Positions 35,310 through 43,272 of a stretch of DNA of 64,000 nt are shown one piece after another. The position numbers were made by a program, and so were the translations under genes. The notes under the pieces were generated by a model, which was given only the letters and a program-made list of their open reading frames with translations, ran no database searches and was not told where the DNA came from. The stretch covers positions 310,001-374,000 of the forward strand of contig NZ_NRQT01000003.1 in NCBI RefSeq assembly GCF_004119455.1. The letters are read 5' to 3'. Each line of letters starts with the position of its first letter. The stretch's first letter is position 1. The stretch is from Chryseobacterium sp. CH25. GTDB taxonomy: Bacteria > Bacteroidota > Bacteroidia > Flavobacteriales > Weeksellaceae.

Positions 35310-36188
35310 TTATTCAATTTTTTTAACCCCTTTAAACTGCTCTCTGAATTCAGTGGGAGTCGTCTTTTTAATTGATTTAAAGACTTTATTGAAGTTTGCA
35401 ATATTATTAAACCCGGCTTCAAAAGCAATTTCAAAAACGGTAAGATTTTTTTCCATCAGCCATCGGGCAGCATAGCTTATTCTAATTTCATTAAGATAAT
35501 TGATAAATGTTTTTCCTGTTCTTTTCTTAATAAACCTATTGAAGCTCACATTACTCATATTTACCAATGAAGCTACATTATCCAGTGTTATTTTATTCTC
35601 AAAATTCTTATGAACAAAATCATGAATAACCTTCATCTTATCATTATCATCAAACGTTTCAGAATCTATACTGTAAGAGGATAAAAGCATCTTATCTTCT
35701 GCAGTAGCTAACTCATTGAGGATCTTCATAATTTCTATAAAAGACTCAAAGCTGTTCATCTTGGAAAGATTCAGAAACGAATCCTTTAGTTTTTCAGCAG
35801 TTTCTGTAGAAAACAGAATTCCTCTGATTGAATCCTTCATCAGATTATTGATGGGCCTGAGGATATTTTTCTGCATCAGTGCCTGATTAAAGAAATCCTG
35901 ATTAAACTGTATGGTAATTTCGTGAGTCTTTTTGTACTTACATCTATGATTTGCCCAACAATGTGGTAAATTGGGGCCTACCAAAACCAGCTCCAGATCT
36001 CCAATCTCACCTGTGTGATCCCCTATCATTCTACGATAGCCTTTTCCTTTGTACACAAAATTAATTTCAATCTCCGGATGGTAATGATAAGGAAAATCAA
36101 AAGATTCTTTAATCCTGTCAAACACCAGAAAACTATCTTCTGGAGATAATGGAGTTATTTCTCTAAGAATATTTTCCAGTCCGTTCAT
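35310..36188 (-). CDS. AraC-family transcriptional regulator
   Basis: A 292-residue regulator. The N-terminal half has a cupin-like sensor with FPYHYHPEIEINFVYKGKG and LVLVGPNLPHCW, features of sugar-sensing AraC proteins. The C-terminal 100 residues hold two helix-turn-helix units: LDNVASLVNMSNVSFNRFIKK and VFEIAFEAGFNNIANFNKVFK followed by TPTEFRE. It is upstream of susC on the same strand and is the likely activator of the SusC-led operon, although no direct evidence links them beyond position and a shared 10-base motif. It is transcribed divergently from the OsmC gene. Confidence 0.9.
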   Translation of the reverse strand: MNGLENILREITPLSPEDSFLVFDRIKESFDFPYHYHPEIEINFVYKGKGYRRMIGDHTGEIGDLELVLVGPNLPHCWANHRCKYKKTHEITIQFNQDFFNQALMQKNILRPINNLMKDSIRGILFSTETAEKLKDSFLNLSKMNSFESFIEIMKILNELATAEDKMLLSSYSIDSETFDDNDKMKVIHDFVHKNFENKITLDNVASLVNMSNVSFNRFIKKRTGKTFINYLNEIRISYAARWLMEKNLTVFEIAFEAGFNNIANFNKVFKSIKKTTPTEFREQFKGVKKIE

Positions 36189-36445
36189 AAAGGCATTTTT
36201 GAAAAGGGATTACAATATCGTTTACAGTACAAATATTTGTAAATTTGATAAAATAATATCAATGTAAAAACATATTTACTGTTTTTTTTACCTCATTTTT
36301 GATATGTATGTCAGAATAATATTAGGCTTTTGTAATTTAAAATGCTTTAAGTAATGCTTTTTCATATCTTTATACAGAACAATTTTTCATCAGAAAAATA
36401 ACTTTTATATCAACATCAAATTAATATTAATCAAAACTCAACAGT

Positions 36446-36862
36446 ATGAGACGTAACGCAACTGCCGTATGGAACGGTACCATTAAAGAAGGAAAAGGAC
36501 ATATCACTACTCAAAGTACAACTTTAAACCAGACTCAATATTCTTTTAGCAGCCGCTTTGAGGATGGTGTAGGAACCAATCCTGAAGAGTTATTGGCTGC
36601 TGCCCACGCAGGATGTTTTACGATGAAATTAAGTGCAGAACTTTCTCAGGCAGGGTACACTCCTGAAGAACTAACCACTAAATCAGTCATCACTCTTGAT
36701 CCAAGCATTGGAAAAATTACAAAGTCTGAACTAACCCTTACTGCAAAGGTTCCTGGGATTTCTGAGGAAGAATTTCAGAAATATGCAAAGATCGCAGAAG
36801 AAGGATGCCCAGTAAGTGCAGCTTTCAACTTTGAGATCACTTTAAATGCAACCTTAGCTTAA
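36446..36862 (+). CDS. OsmC-family peroxiredoxin-like protein
   Basis: A 138-residue cytoplasmic protein of the OsmC/Ohr family. It begins [19 protein letters not shown], typical of the OsmC subgroup. [24 protein letters not shown] supplies the first active Cys, and [11 protein letters not shown] the second, with a Glu nearby. The two cysteines reduce organic hydroperoxides. It stands alone, with a short hairpin after it and the TetR operator region next. Regulation is not evident. Confidence 0.93.
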   Translation: MRRNATAVWNGTIKEGKGHITTQSTTLNQTQYSFSSRFEDGVGTNPEELLAAAHAGCFTMKLSAELSQAGYTPEELTTKSVITLDPSIGKITKSELTLTAKVPGISEEEFQKYAKIAEEGCPVSAAFNFEITLNATLA

Positions 36863-36871
36863 AAACATAAT

Positions 36872-36901
36872 AAGTCTGGGCACTCATAAGTTCTCAGACT
36901 T
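36872..36901 (+). terminator. Weak hairpin after the OsmC gene
   Basis: AAGTCTG at 36872-36878 pairs with CAGACTT at 36895-36901 around a 16-base loop, then CATTTTAAAA. The T-run is short. Confidence 0.5.
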
Positions 36902-36912
36902 CATTTTAAAAT

Positions 36913-36936
36913 AAAATATACCAATTGGTATATTTT
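36913..36936. promoter_or_regulatory. Perfect 24-base palindrome, candidate TetR operator
   Basis: A perfect dyad centred on CCAATTGG (core TATACCAATTGGTATA) ends 3 bases before a TATATTTG -7 box that serves the TetR gene. Binding here would block the promoter of the tetR-thiolase pair, as expected for autorepression. Confidence 0.75.
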
Positions 36937-36938
36937 CG

Positions 36939-36946
36939 TATATTTG
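36939..36946 (+). promoter_or_regulatory. -7 box of the tetR-thiolase operon
   Basis: TATATTTG fits TAnnTTTG and lies 22 bases before the tetR ATG, immediately after the palindromic operator. Confidence 0.65.
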
Positions 36947-36968
36947 CATTGTAATTAAGCATTTAAAA

Positions 36969-37574
36969 ATGTCAAAGGCAGAAAAGACAAAACAATTTAT
37001 CATTGAGAAAACAGCTACTTTGTTCAATACCAAAGGCTATAATGCTACGTCCCTGTCAGACATAACACAAGCAACCGGATTAACCAAAGGAAGCATTTAT
37101 GGAAACTTTGAGAATAAGGATCAGGTAGCCATTGAAGTATATAAATACAATGCTGCATTGCTGAGCAAAGTAATGAACCACTCTCTAGGAGATCAGTACC
37201 CTACTTCAACAGAAAAACTTCATGCTTTTGTTGCATTTTACAGGAAAAACTGGCGCTCCGTCTTTTCAAACGGTGGGTGCCCATTGATGAATGCTGCTAC
37301 AGAAGCTGATGATTCTTTTCCTGCGCTTAAACAGTATGTTCAGAAATCATTTACCCTGTGGACGGAAAGAATAGTTGCAGTGATTGTTCAGGGACAGAAA
37401 AAAAATGAACTGAAAGCATCAGTGAATGCTGATGAATATGCCTCTCTATTTATTATGCTTATTGAAGGTGGAATTTTACTTTCAAAAACCATGGATGATG
37501 AAAAATATCTGAACCAGGCTCTGGATAAAGTCAAAGATATGATTGATCATGAACTGAATATTCTTCCATCATAA
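36969..37574 (+). CDS. TetR/AcrR-family repressor
   Basis: A 201-residue regulator. The N-terminal helix-turn-helix is typical: FIIEKTATLFNTKGYNATSL, then ITQATGLTKGSIYGNFENKDQ. The C-terminal ligand domain (about 60-198) has WRSVFSNGGCPLMNAATEADD, seen in TetR proteins of the YcdC/YxaF-like group. Just upstream is a perfect 24-base palindrome next to the -7 box. The thiolase gene begins 10 bases after it, so the regulator probably represses its own operon in response to an acyl or aromatic compound. The ligand is unknown. Confidence 0.92.
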   Translation: MSKAEKTKQFIIEKTATLFNTKGYNATSLSDITQATGLTKGSIYGNFENKDQVAIEVYKYNAALLSKVMNHSLGDQYPTSTEKLHAFVAFYRKNWRSVFSNGGCPLMNAATEADDSFPALKQYVQKSFTLWTERIVAVIVQGQKKNELKASVNADEYASLFIMLIEGGILLSKTMDDEKYLNQALDKVKDMIDHELNILPS

Positions 37575-37584
37575 ATTATACAAT

Positions 37585-38853
37585 ATGGAAACAAAAAAAG
37601 TGGCGATTGTAGGATACAGCAGAATCCCATTTGCCAGAATGAATACCGCCTATTCCGAAAAGGGAAACCAGGATCTTTTGCTGGCAGCCTTGAACGGATT
37701 GATAGACCGTTATCAGCTAAAAGGTAAATTACTTGGAGAAGTCGCTGGTGGTGCAGTCATTAAGCACATCTCTGAAAGTAACCTCATCAGAGAAACCGTA
37801 ATGAATACCTCACTCAACCCTGCAACTCCTGCCTGCGATCTTCAACAGGCTTGTGATACAGGAATTGAAGCTGCCATTTATATCGGAAATAAAATTGCTC
37901 TCGGACAAATAGAGAGCGGCATTGCTTGCGGTGTGGAAGCTATGAGTAATATTCCTTTTGAATCTTCTCCCCGATTGAGAAAAGCTCTTTTAAAAGCTAA
38001 TAAAGAGAAATCTGCATTTGGAAAAATCAAACAGCTGCTAAGCCCCAAACTGAAGGACTGGATGCCTATTCCTTACAAAGGTCAGGAACCTAAAACAGGG
38101 CTTGTGATGGGTGAACATACCGAAATAACGGCAAAACATTATAATATTTCAAGGGAAGATCAAGACGAACTGGCATTTAAAAGCCATCAGAATATGGCAA
38201 AAGCTTATGATGAAGGATTTTTTGATGATATGATCACTCCGGCCTTTGGTCTTGACAAAGACAATAACTTACGTCGCGATACCAGTCTTGAAAAATTATC
38301 TCAATTAAAACCAGCTTTTGATAAACAAAACGGAACATTAACAGCAGGAAATTCAACCCCATTTACAGATGGAGCCTCTGCCGTTTTATTAGCCAGTGAA
38401 GAATGGGCAAAAGCCAATAATCTTCCTATTTTAGCTTATATTACCTTCTCAGAACTTGCAGGAATAGAATATGTAGAAAACAGACAAAATCTATTATTGG
38501 CTCCTGTCTTTGCAGCAGAAAGAATGCTGAAGAAAGCAGGAATGAATCTTGAAGACTTTGACTATTACGAAATACATGAAGCCTTTGCAGCTCAGGTTTT
38601 AGCAACTCTCAAAATCTGGGAAAATGACGATCTGGCTAAACAGTTTGGATTGGAAAAAGCCCTTGGAAAGATTGACAGGAACAAATTGAATGTAAAAGGA
38701 AGCAGCCTTGCAGCAGCTCATCCATTTGCAGCAACAGGCGGAAGAATAATAGCTACCTTAGCCAAACTTTTAAATGAAAAAGGTAGCGGGAAAGGCTTTA
38801 TTTCTATCTGTGCAGCTCGTGGACAGGGCATAACAATGATCTTAGAAAAGTAG
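37585..38853 (+). CDS. Thiolase (acetyl-CoA C-acyltransferase, FadI-like)
   Basis: A 422-residue thiolase. The nucleophile Cys is in DLQQACDTGIEAA (about residue 90), the catalytic His in YYEIHEAFAAQ, and the second Cys in SICAARGQG near the end; LAAAHPFAATGGRI supplies the other conserved His. The length and the long insert around 130-170 (LSPKLKDWMPIPYKGQEPKTG) are typical of FadI-type enzymes. It performs reversible cleavage of 3-ketoacyl-CoA. It is co-transcribed with the TetR gene, so fatty-acid breakdown under TetR control is plausible. No partner hydratase/dehydrogenase gene follows. Confidence 0.92.
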   Translation: METKKVAIVGYSRIPFARMNTAYSEKGNQDLLLAALNGLIDRYQLKGKLLGEVAGGAVIKHISESNLIRETVMNTSLNPATPACDLQQACDTGIEAAIYIGNKIALGQIESGIACGVEAMSNIPFESSPRLRKALLKANKEKSAFGKIKQLLSPKLKDWMPIPYKGQEPKTGLVMGEHTEITAKHYNISREDQDELAFKSHQNMAKAYDEGFFDDMITPAFGLDKDNNLRRDTSLEKLSQLKPAFDKQNGTLTAGNSTPFTDGASAVLLASEEWAKANNLPILAYITFSELAGIEYVENRQNLLLAPVFAAERMLKKAGMNLEDFDYYEIHEAFAAQVLATLKIWENDDLAKQFGLEKALGKIDRNKLNVKGSSLAAAHPFAATGGRIIATLAKLLNEKGSGKGFISICAARGQGITMILEK

Positions 38854-39044
38854 TTTTCAGCTATTTTTATGTAAAAAATATTCATTATGCTATAAATAAT
38901 ATCCCTGTTTATTCGTCTGTAGCGAAAGAAAAATGATAATATTGCAAACGGAAAACAGAATGATCAAGAAAAGCAGTGAAATGAAGCATGGGTAAATACG
39001 CTTTACCTTATGAAAATCTAATCAGTTTTAAATAATCAACTAAT

Positions 39045-40286
39045 ATGAAAAGAGTTGTCATTACAGGATTGGGAGCAGTGACACCCTTGGGAAATAATGT
39101 CGAAGAATTTTGGCACAACAGTATTAACGGAGCCAGTGGTGCAGGGTTAATCACTCATTTCGATTCAGAAAAATTTAAGGTACACTTTGCCTGTGAGGTG
39201 AAAGGCTTTGATCCAAAGCTACATCTTACCCACAACGAAATCAAAAGAAGTGACCTTTTTACACAATATGCAATGTACGCTTCTGCAGAAGCTATGCAGG
39301 ATTCCGGTTTAGATCTTGAAAACATGGATCCTTTTGATTCTGGAGTGATCTGGGGAACAGGACAGGGCGGAATGTGGACTTTTGAAAAGGAAGTAATGGA
39401 TTTCGCACACGGCGATGGTACTCCGCGTTTTAATCCTTTCTTTGTTCCTAAGTTTATTGCCAATATGGCTTCAGGAATGATCTCCATGAAATATGGACTT
39501 CAGGGAATAAATTATACAACAGTTTCTGCCTGTGCAACAGGAAATACAGCCTTGATGGATGCTTTCAACTATATCCGTCTCGGAAAAGCAAAAGTAATTA
39601 TCAGTGGAGGTTCTGAAGCTGCTATTACCCCTGCTTCAATAGGTGGATTCTCTATTATGAAAGCCATGTCTACCAGAAACGATGATTTCGCAACAGCCAG
39701 CCGTCCTTACGACGCAGACAGAGATGGTTTTGTGATGGGAGAAGGTGCAGGAGCATTAGTTCTTGAAGAATATGAACATGCTGTAGCAAGAGGAGCAAAA
39801 ATCTATGCGGAATTAGCAGGAGCAGCAATGACAGCTGATGCTTACCACATGACAGCACCTCATCCGGAAGGTGTTGGAGCTATTAAAGCCATGCAGATTG
39901 CTGTAAAAGAGGCTGGTGCCAATATGGAAGATATAGATTATATTAACCCACATGCTACTTCAACTCCACTGGGAGATTTAATTGAATTAAAAGCGATTAA
40001 CAAAGCATTTAATGGAAATAAAAATCTTGACATCAGTGCCACGAAATCAATGACAGGGCACTTATTAGGAGCTGCAGGAGCTGTTGAAGCGATCCTTTCT
40101 ATTAAGGCTATTCAGAATGGTATTATTCCGCCAACCATCAATCTTCACAGTATTGATGAGAACATTCCAAAGGATATTAATATTGTATTCGGAGAAGCTA
40201 AAGAAAAAGAGATCAATTTTGCATTGAGTAATGCTTTTGGCTTTGGTGGACATAATGCAACTCTTGTTTTTAAGAAGTTTTCTTAA
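39045..40286 (+). CDS. fabF: Beta-ketoacyl-ACP synthase II
   Basis: A 413-residue condensing enzyme. It starts RVVITGLGAVTPLGNNVEEFW. The active-site Cys is in TTVSACATGNTALMDAF (about 163), with the two His in INPHATSTPLGD (about 303) and TKSMTGHLLGAAGA (about 341). Length and motifs fit FabF. It elongates malonyl-ACP in type II fatty acid synthesis. Here it is not next to acpP, so it is likely a second copy rather than the housekeeping gene; that cannot be tested within the window. The 190 bases upstream show no clear promoter. A terminator follows. Confidence 0.93.
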   Translation: MKRVVITGLGAVTPLGNNVEEFWHNSINGASGAGLITHFDSEKFKVHFACEVKGFDPKLHLTHNEIKRSDLFTQYAMYASAEAMQDSGLDLENMDPFDSGVIWGTGQGGMWTFEKEVMDFAHGDGTPRFNPFFVPKFIANMASGMISMKYGLQGINYTTVSACATGNTALMDAFNYIRLGKAKVIISGGSEAAITPASIGGFSIMKAMSTRNDDFATASRPYDADRDGFVMGEGAGALVLEEYEHAVARGAKIYAELAGAAMTADAYHMTAPHPEGVGAIKAMQIAVKEAGANMEDIDYINPHATSTPLGDLIELKAINKAFNGNKNLDISATKSMTGHLLGAAGAVEAILSIKAIQNGIIPPTINLHSIDENIPKDINIVFGEAKEKEINFALSNAFGFGGHNATLVFKKFS

Positions 40287-40397
40287 TTTTTAAAATAAAT
40301 TTCTACCAGATTTTTAACTCTGATTATTTAGGTATAATAGACTATTACTGAGTCGAAAAGATAAAAATACTGGAAATTTTTTAATAAAAATATTGAC

Positions 40398-40430
40398 AAT
40401 CCCTGTGCTTAAAAAACACAGGGATTTTCT
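40398..40430 (+). terminator. Terminator after fabF
   Basis: AATCCCTGTG at 40398-40407 pairs with CACAGGGATT at 40417-40426, followed by TTCT. Confidence 0.8.
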
Positions 40431-40475
40431 ATGCATAAAAGTTTTTTGTAAGTTCGTTCCACTACAAAATATTTT

Positions 40476-41599
40476 ATGAAGAAACTCCACTATGTATTAT
40501 TAATTCTCATTTCAAATTTTATTTATGCTCAAAATAATTTTGAAATTGATCTCAGTTCAGATTCATACATTAATGACAGCCTTATGTTAGGAGCTCCAAT
40601 GACGAGAAAGGGATTTGGAGATCTTTATACATTTAAAATGCAGACGAATAAAAATATCTCTGATTTGGCAAAAAAAACAGGATAGATCATTCCTTTTATT
40701 ATTTAAAAATTCAAAAGAAAAATATTGTCATTGGCTTTATAGAATATCCTCAACCTGTAGCTTTTATTCATCTGGGAAAGAAAGGGGAAGCAAGTCATAA
40801 TACAAAAATATTTTTTCTGGAGAAAGGAAAACATAAGATTGATTTACCCCAAAACATTAATAATCTGGAACTTGATATACATTCTCCAACCAACAAAGAA
40901 TATAAGGCTTTAAAAAAATCATTGGAACAGTTTTATATAAAATCAAAAAGCCCTGATCAACGTGACAGTTTGATAAATATGGACAAAAAACAGAAATTTT
41001 TAGGAGAATACATCAGGAAAAATCCCAATTCATATGCCGCGTTATGGGAAATTGTGAATGATTATACTCTTAAAGATTATCACCCTGCTTACTTGAAAAA
41101 CCTGAATTTATTTTCAGTAAAATTTAAACAAAACAAATTATACAAGGGTGTTGAAACTCGTTTAAAAGCAGAACAGTCTACATCCATCGGACAAAAAATA
41201 CCTGATATTTATTTTGACAAACAGAATAAACTGACTTCTGAGAACTTTAAGAAATATAAATTAACCTTCATTGACTATTGGTCTACCACTTGTGCTCCCT
41301 GCATAAAAAGTATGCCTGAAATTGTGAAACTCTATAATGAATATAAAGATCAAAATGTAAATTTCATCACGGTTACAGATGAGCAAAACCCCAATAGAAT
41401 AGAAACTGCAAAGAATATCCTAAAGAAAAACAATGCCACTTGGGTGAATTTCTTTGATACCAATAAAGACTTCCAGAAGAAAGTAAACGCGACAAGCTAT
41501 CCACTTCATTTTATCATCGACGAAAACGGAAAAATAATTGCCCGAATCAGCAATAATATAGACGAAGTCAGAACTATTATTAAAGAATATTTACAATAA
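40476..41599 (+). pseudogene. TlpA-like thiol-disulfide oxidoreductase, split by a -1 shift at A8
   Basis: A signal-peptide protein starts at 40476 and stops at 40685. The rest of the gene continues in the -1 frame without a stop to 41599. Joined at the run of eight A (40670-40677) it gives about 374 residues: signal peptide, a DUF4369-like N-terminal region (FEIDLSSDSY ... LGKKGEASHNTKIFFLEKG), and a thioredoxin-like domain with YWSTTCAPCIKSMPEIV (CAPC active site) and a cis-Pro loop ATSYPLHFIIDENG. That is the normal layout of the Bacteroidota TlpA/AhpC group. The shift point reads A AAA AAA in frame, a known slippery heptamer. Explanations: a homopolymer read error, a recent inactivating deletion, or frameshifting/slippage. 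I favour error or decay. A shared terminator follows. Confidence 0.8.
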
Positions 41600-41611
41600 G
41601 TTTTTCAAAAG

Positions 41612-41638
41612 AAAAAGCAGTCTGGACGACTGCTTTTT
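41612..41638. terminator. Bidirectional terminator
   Basis: AAAAAGCAGTC and GACTGCTTTTT pair around a 5-base loop, with A and T runs on both sides. It lies between the convergent TlpA-like and L,D-transpeptidase genes. Confidence 0.85.
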
Positions 41639-41640
41639 TA

Positions 41641-42399
41641 TTATGCTTTTAACCATTCCGATGAGGAAAGGTAGTTCTGATCAGGATAATAAATGAAAAG
41701 TAAATTTCTCCCCTTTATCGTATTAATCATAGATTGCGACAGCTCTCTCGGTACAGCAGGACACCCCCAACTTCTTCCGATTCTTTTATGTACTGCTGCA
41801 AAAGCATCACTTACATAATCTGCCCCATGCATTACAATCGCTCTTCTATACGCTGCATCATTGAATCCTTTATCCATTCCTAATAACCTCAAAGAATATC
41901 CGTTGTCTCCCTGATAGGTTGCATCTGTGATATAAAATCCCATGCTGCTCTGTCTCGAACTTTCCGTGTTAGAAAAATTCGTGGCAAATTCTTCGCCTGT
42001 ATTTTTACCGTGGGCAACCAAAGAGTTGAACAGTACTTTTTTGTCATTAAGATCAATCACCCAAAGTCTTTTGGTGTTGGAAGACATAGAAAAATCGCAA
42101 ACAGTTAATAAATGCGACTCGTCAGTAAGCAAACCTGCTTTCTTTAGATTTTCAAATCCTGTTAAGGCCTTAGAAAACACTTCATAGTTCAGTTCATGTT
42201 CAGGATCAAATTCAATTGAATTGTATAGTGCTTCTGACGAAGATACTGCGGTAGTAGTATTCTTCTCAGATTTCGTTTCAGTTACTCTTTCCGTCTTTTT
42301 TATGTTGACGTTTTCATTCTTTACCATTGCTCCCGGAGAAATGTAGAATGACGTTGTCACCATGTAAACAAGGCCTATTACGCCATAAAATCCTTTCAT
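41641..42399 (-). CDS. Murein L,D-transpeptidase catalytic-domain protein
   Basis: A 252-residue exported protein of the YkuD_2 type. The N-terminus has a hydrophobic segment (about 1-22). A Ser/Thr/Glu-rich linker (about 28-55) precedes the catalytic domain with RLWVIDLNDKKVLFNSLVAHG, the conserved His in AIVMHGADYVSD, and the active-site Cys in GRSWGCPAVPRE (about 210). These proteins form or cut 3-3 peptidoglycan cross-links or attach proteins to the wall; the YkuD_2 branch is common in Bacteroidota but poorly studied. It is a single gene convergent with the TlpA-like gene. Its own promoter is not evident. Confidence 0.9.
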   Translation of the reverse strand: MKGFYGVIGLVYMVTTSFYISPGAMVKNENVNIKKTERVTETKSEKNTTTAVSSSEALYNSIEFDPEHELNYEVFSKALTGFENLKKAGLLTDESHLLTVCDFSMSSNTKRLWVIDLNDKKVLFNSLVAHGKNTGEEFATNFSNTESSRQSSMGFYITDATYQGDNGYSLRLLGMDKGFNDAAYRRAIVMHGADYVSDAFAAVHKRIGRSWGCPAVPRELSQSMINTIKGRNLLFIYYPDQNYLSSSEWLKA

Positions 42400-42528
42400 T
42401 CAATAATATATTAGTACCAAATTAGTGGGGCAAAATTATAAAAACATAGGTATCAGCCACTTATAAGTCTACAAAGTTTAACTGAATTTAAGAAACTTTA
42501 ACGTCCTGATTCTGTGAAATAAAGCTCA

Positions 42529-43056
42529 TTATTTTTGCGAATCTCCAACGAATTCCAGACTAATTGAGTTCATGCAATATCTCAATCCGGTAGGCTTTGG
42601 ACCATCATCAAATACGTGTCCTAAATGAGAATCACATCTTTTACAAAGAACCTCTACCCTCTCCATTCCATAGGCAGTATCTCTTTTATAATAAACCCCT
42701 TCTTTATCTGCTTCAAAAAAACTTGGCCAGCCACAGCTGCTTGAAAATTTTGAAGTGGAACGGAATAAATGATTGCCACAAACCGCACAGTAATAATCCC
42801 CTACCTCATCAAATTCATTATATTTCCCAGTGAAAGCTCTTTCTGTAGCCGCTTCCCTGGAAATTGCGTAAAGGTCCGGTGCTAAGATTTTTTTCCACTC
42901 GTCATTGGAAATATTCAGTTTTGTAGTATCGGTTCTTGAGTAATATGGATTGTTTTTTGCTTCTGTATTTTCCATAGAAGTAATTTTAATAGGTTCCTGT
43001 TTCTGCGTACATCCCTGCAGAACAATTAATATAATGGCTGAAATTAAAAATTTCAT
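42529..43056 (-). CDS. msrB: Peptide-methionine (R)-S-oxide reductase, lipoprotein
   Basis: A 175-residue MsrB with a lipoprotein signal (lipobox VLQGC, Cys16), so it acts in the periplasm or outer envelope. The zinc ligands are two CxxC pairs: C90/C93 (YYCAVCGNH) and C138/C141 (LCKRCDSHLGHVF). The catalytic Cys is C161 in GLRYCMNSISLEF. CGWPSFFEA at 108-116 is also conserved and may hold the resolving Cys. It repairs oxidised methionine in exported proteins using a thioredoxin-like reductant. It is transcribed alone; upstream is a repeat-rich intergenic region. Confidence 0.95.
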   Translation of the reverse strand: MKFLISAIILIVLQGCTQKQEPIKITSMENTEAKNNPYYSRTDTTKLNISNDEWKKILAPDLYAISREAATERAFTGKYNEFDEVGDYYCAVCGNHLFRSTSKFSSSCGWPSFFEADKEGVYYKRDTAYGMERVEVLCKRCDSHLGHVFDDGPKPTGLRYCMNSISLEFVGDSQK

Positions 43057-43081
43057 CGTAAATTTTAATTATTTATTTCTT

Positions 43082-43233
43082 AACCACAAAAGTGACAGTA
43101 TATTTAAAAACACTTAAGTTTATGAAAATCTTTGACTTTCATCTTATGTGAACGTATGAGACATCAGGTTAAACTTTCTTAAGTGCTCTAAAGTGGTTCA
43201 AATAAAACTCTTGTATCTTTTGTGGTTCAAATA
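43082..43233. repeat. Nested palindromic repeat region
   Basis: AACCACAAAAG (43082-43092) and CTTTTGTGGTT (43217-43227) form an exact 11-base inverted repeat; within it CACTTAAG (43111-43118) and CTTAAGTG (43178-43185) form a second. GTGGTTCAAATA occurs twice as a direct repeat (43193-43204, 43222-43233). The layout resembles a small non-coding palindromic element of the type scattered in flavobacterial genomes; only one copy is in the window. Confidence 0.5.
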
Positions 43234-43259
43234 TTGGATGATTTGATAACCAAATTTAG

Positions 43260-43267
43260 TAAATTTG
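43260..43267 (+). promoter_or_regulatory. -7 box directly before the DUF445 gene
   Basis: TAAATTTG fits TAnnTTTG and ends 5 bases before ATG 43273. This favours that ATG over the upstream GTG at 43222 and implies a very short leader. Confidence 0.5.
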
Positions 43268-43272
43268 AGAAT

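Noticed and set aside
39155-39487. Minus-strand ORF inside fabF
   Set aside because: It is a shadow of the strongly conserved fabF frame and has no recognisable protein pattern of its own.
43222-43272. GTG start of the DUF445 gene
   Set aside because: The -7 box TAAATTTG would fall inside the coding sequence, and the extra residues overlap a repeat.
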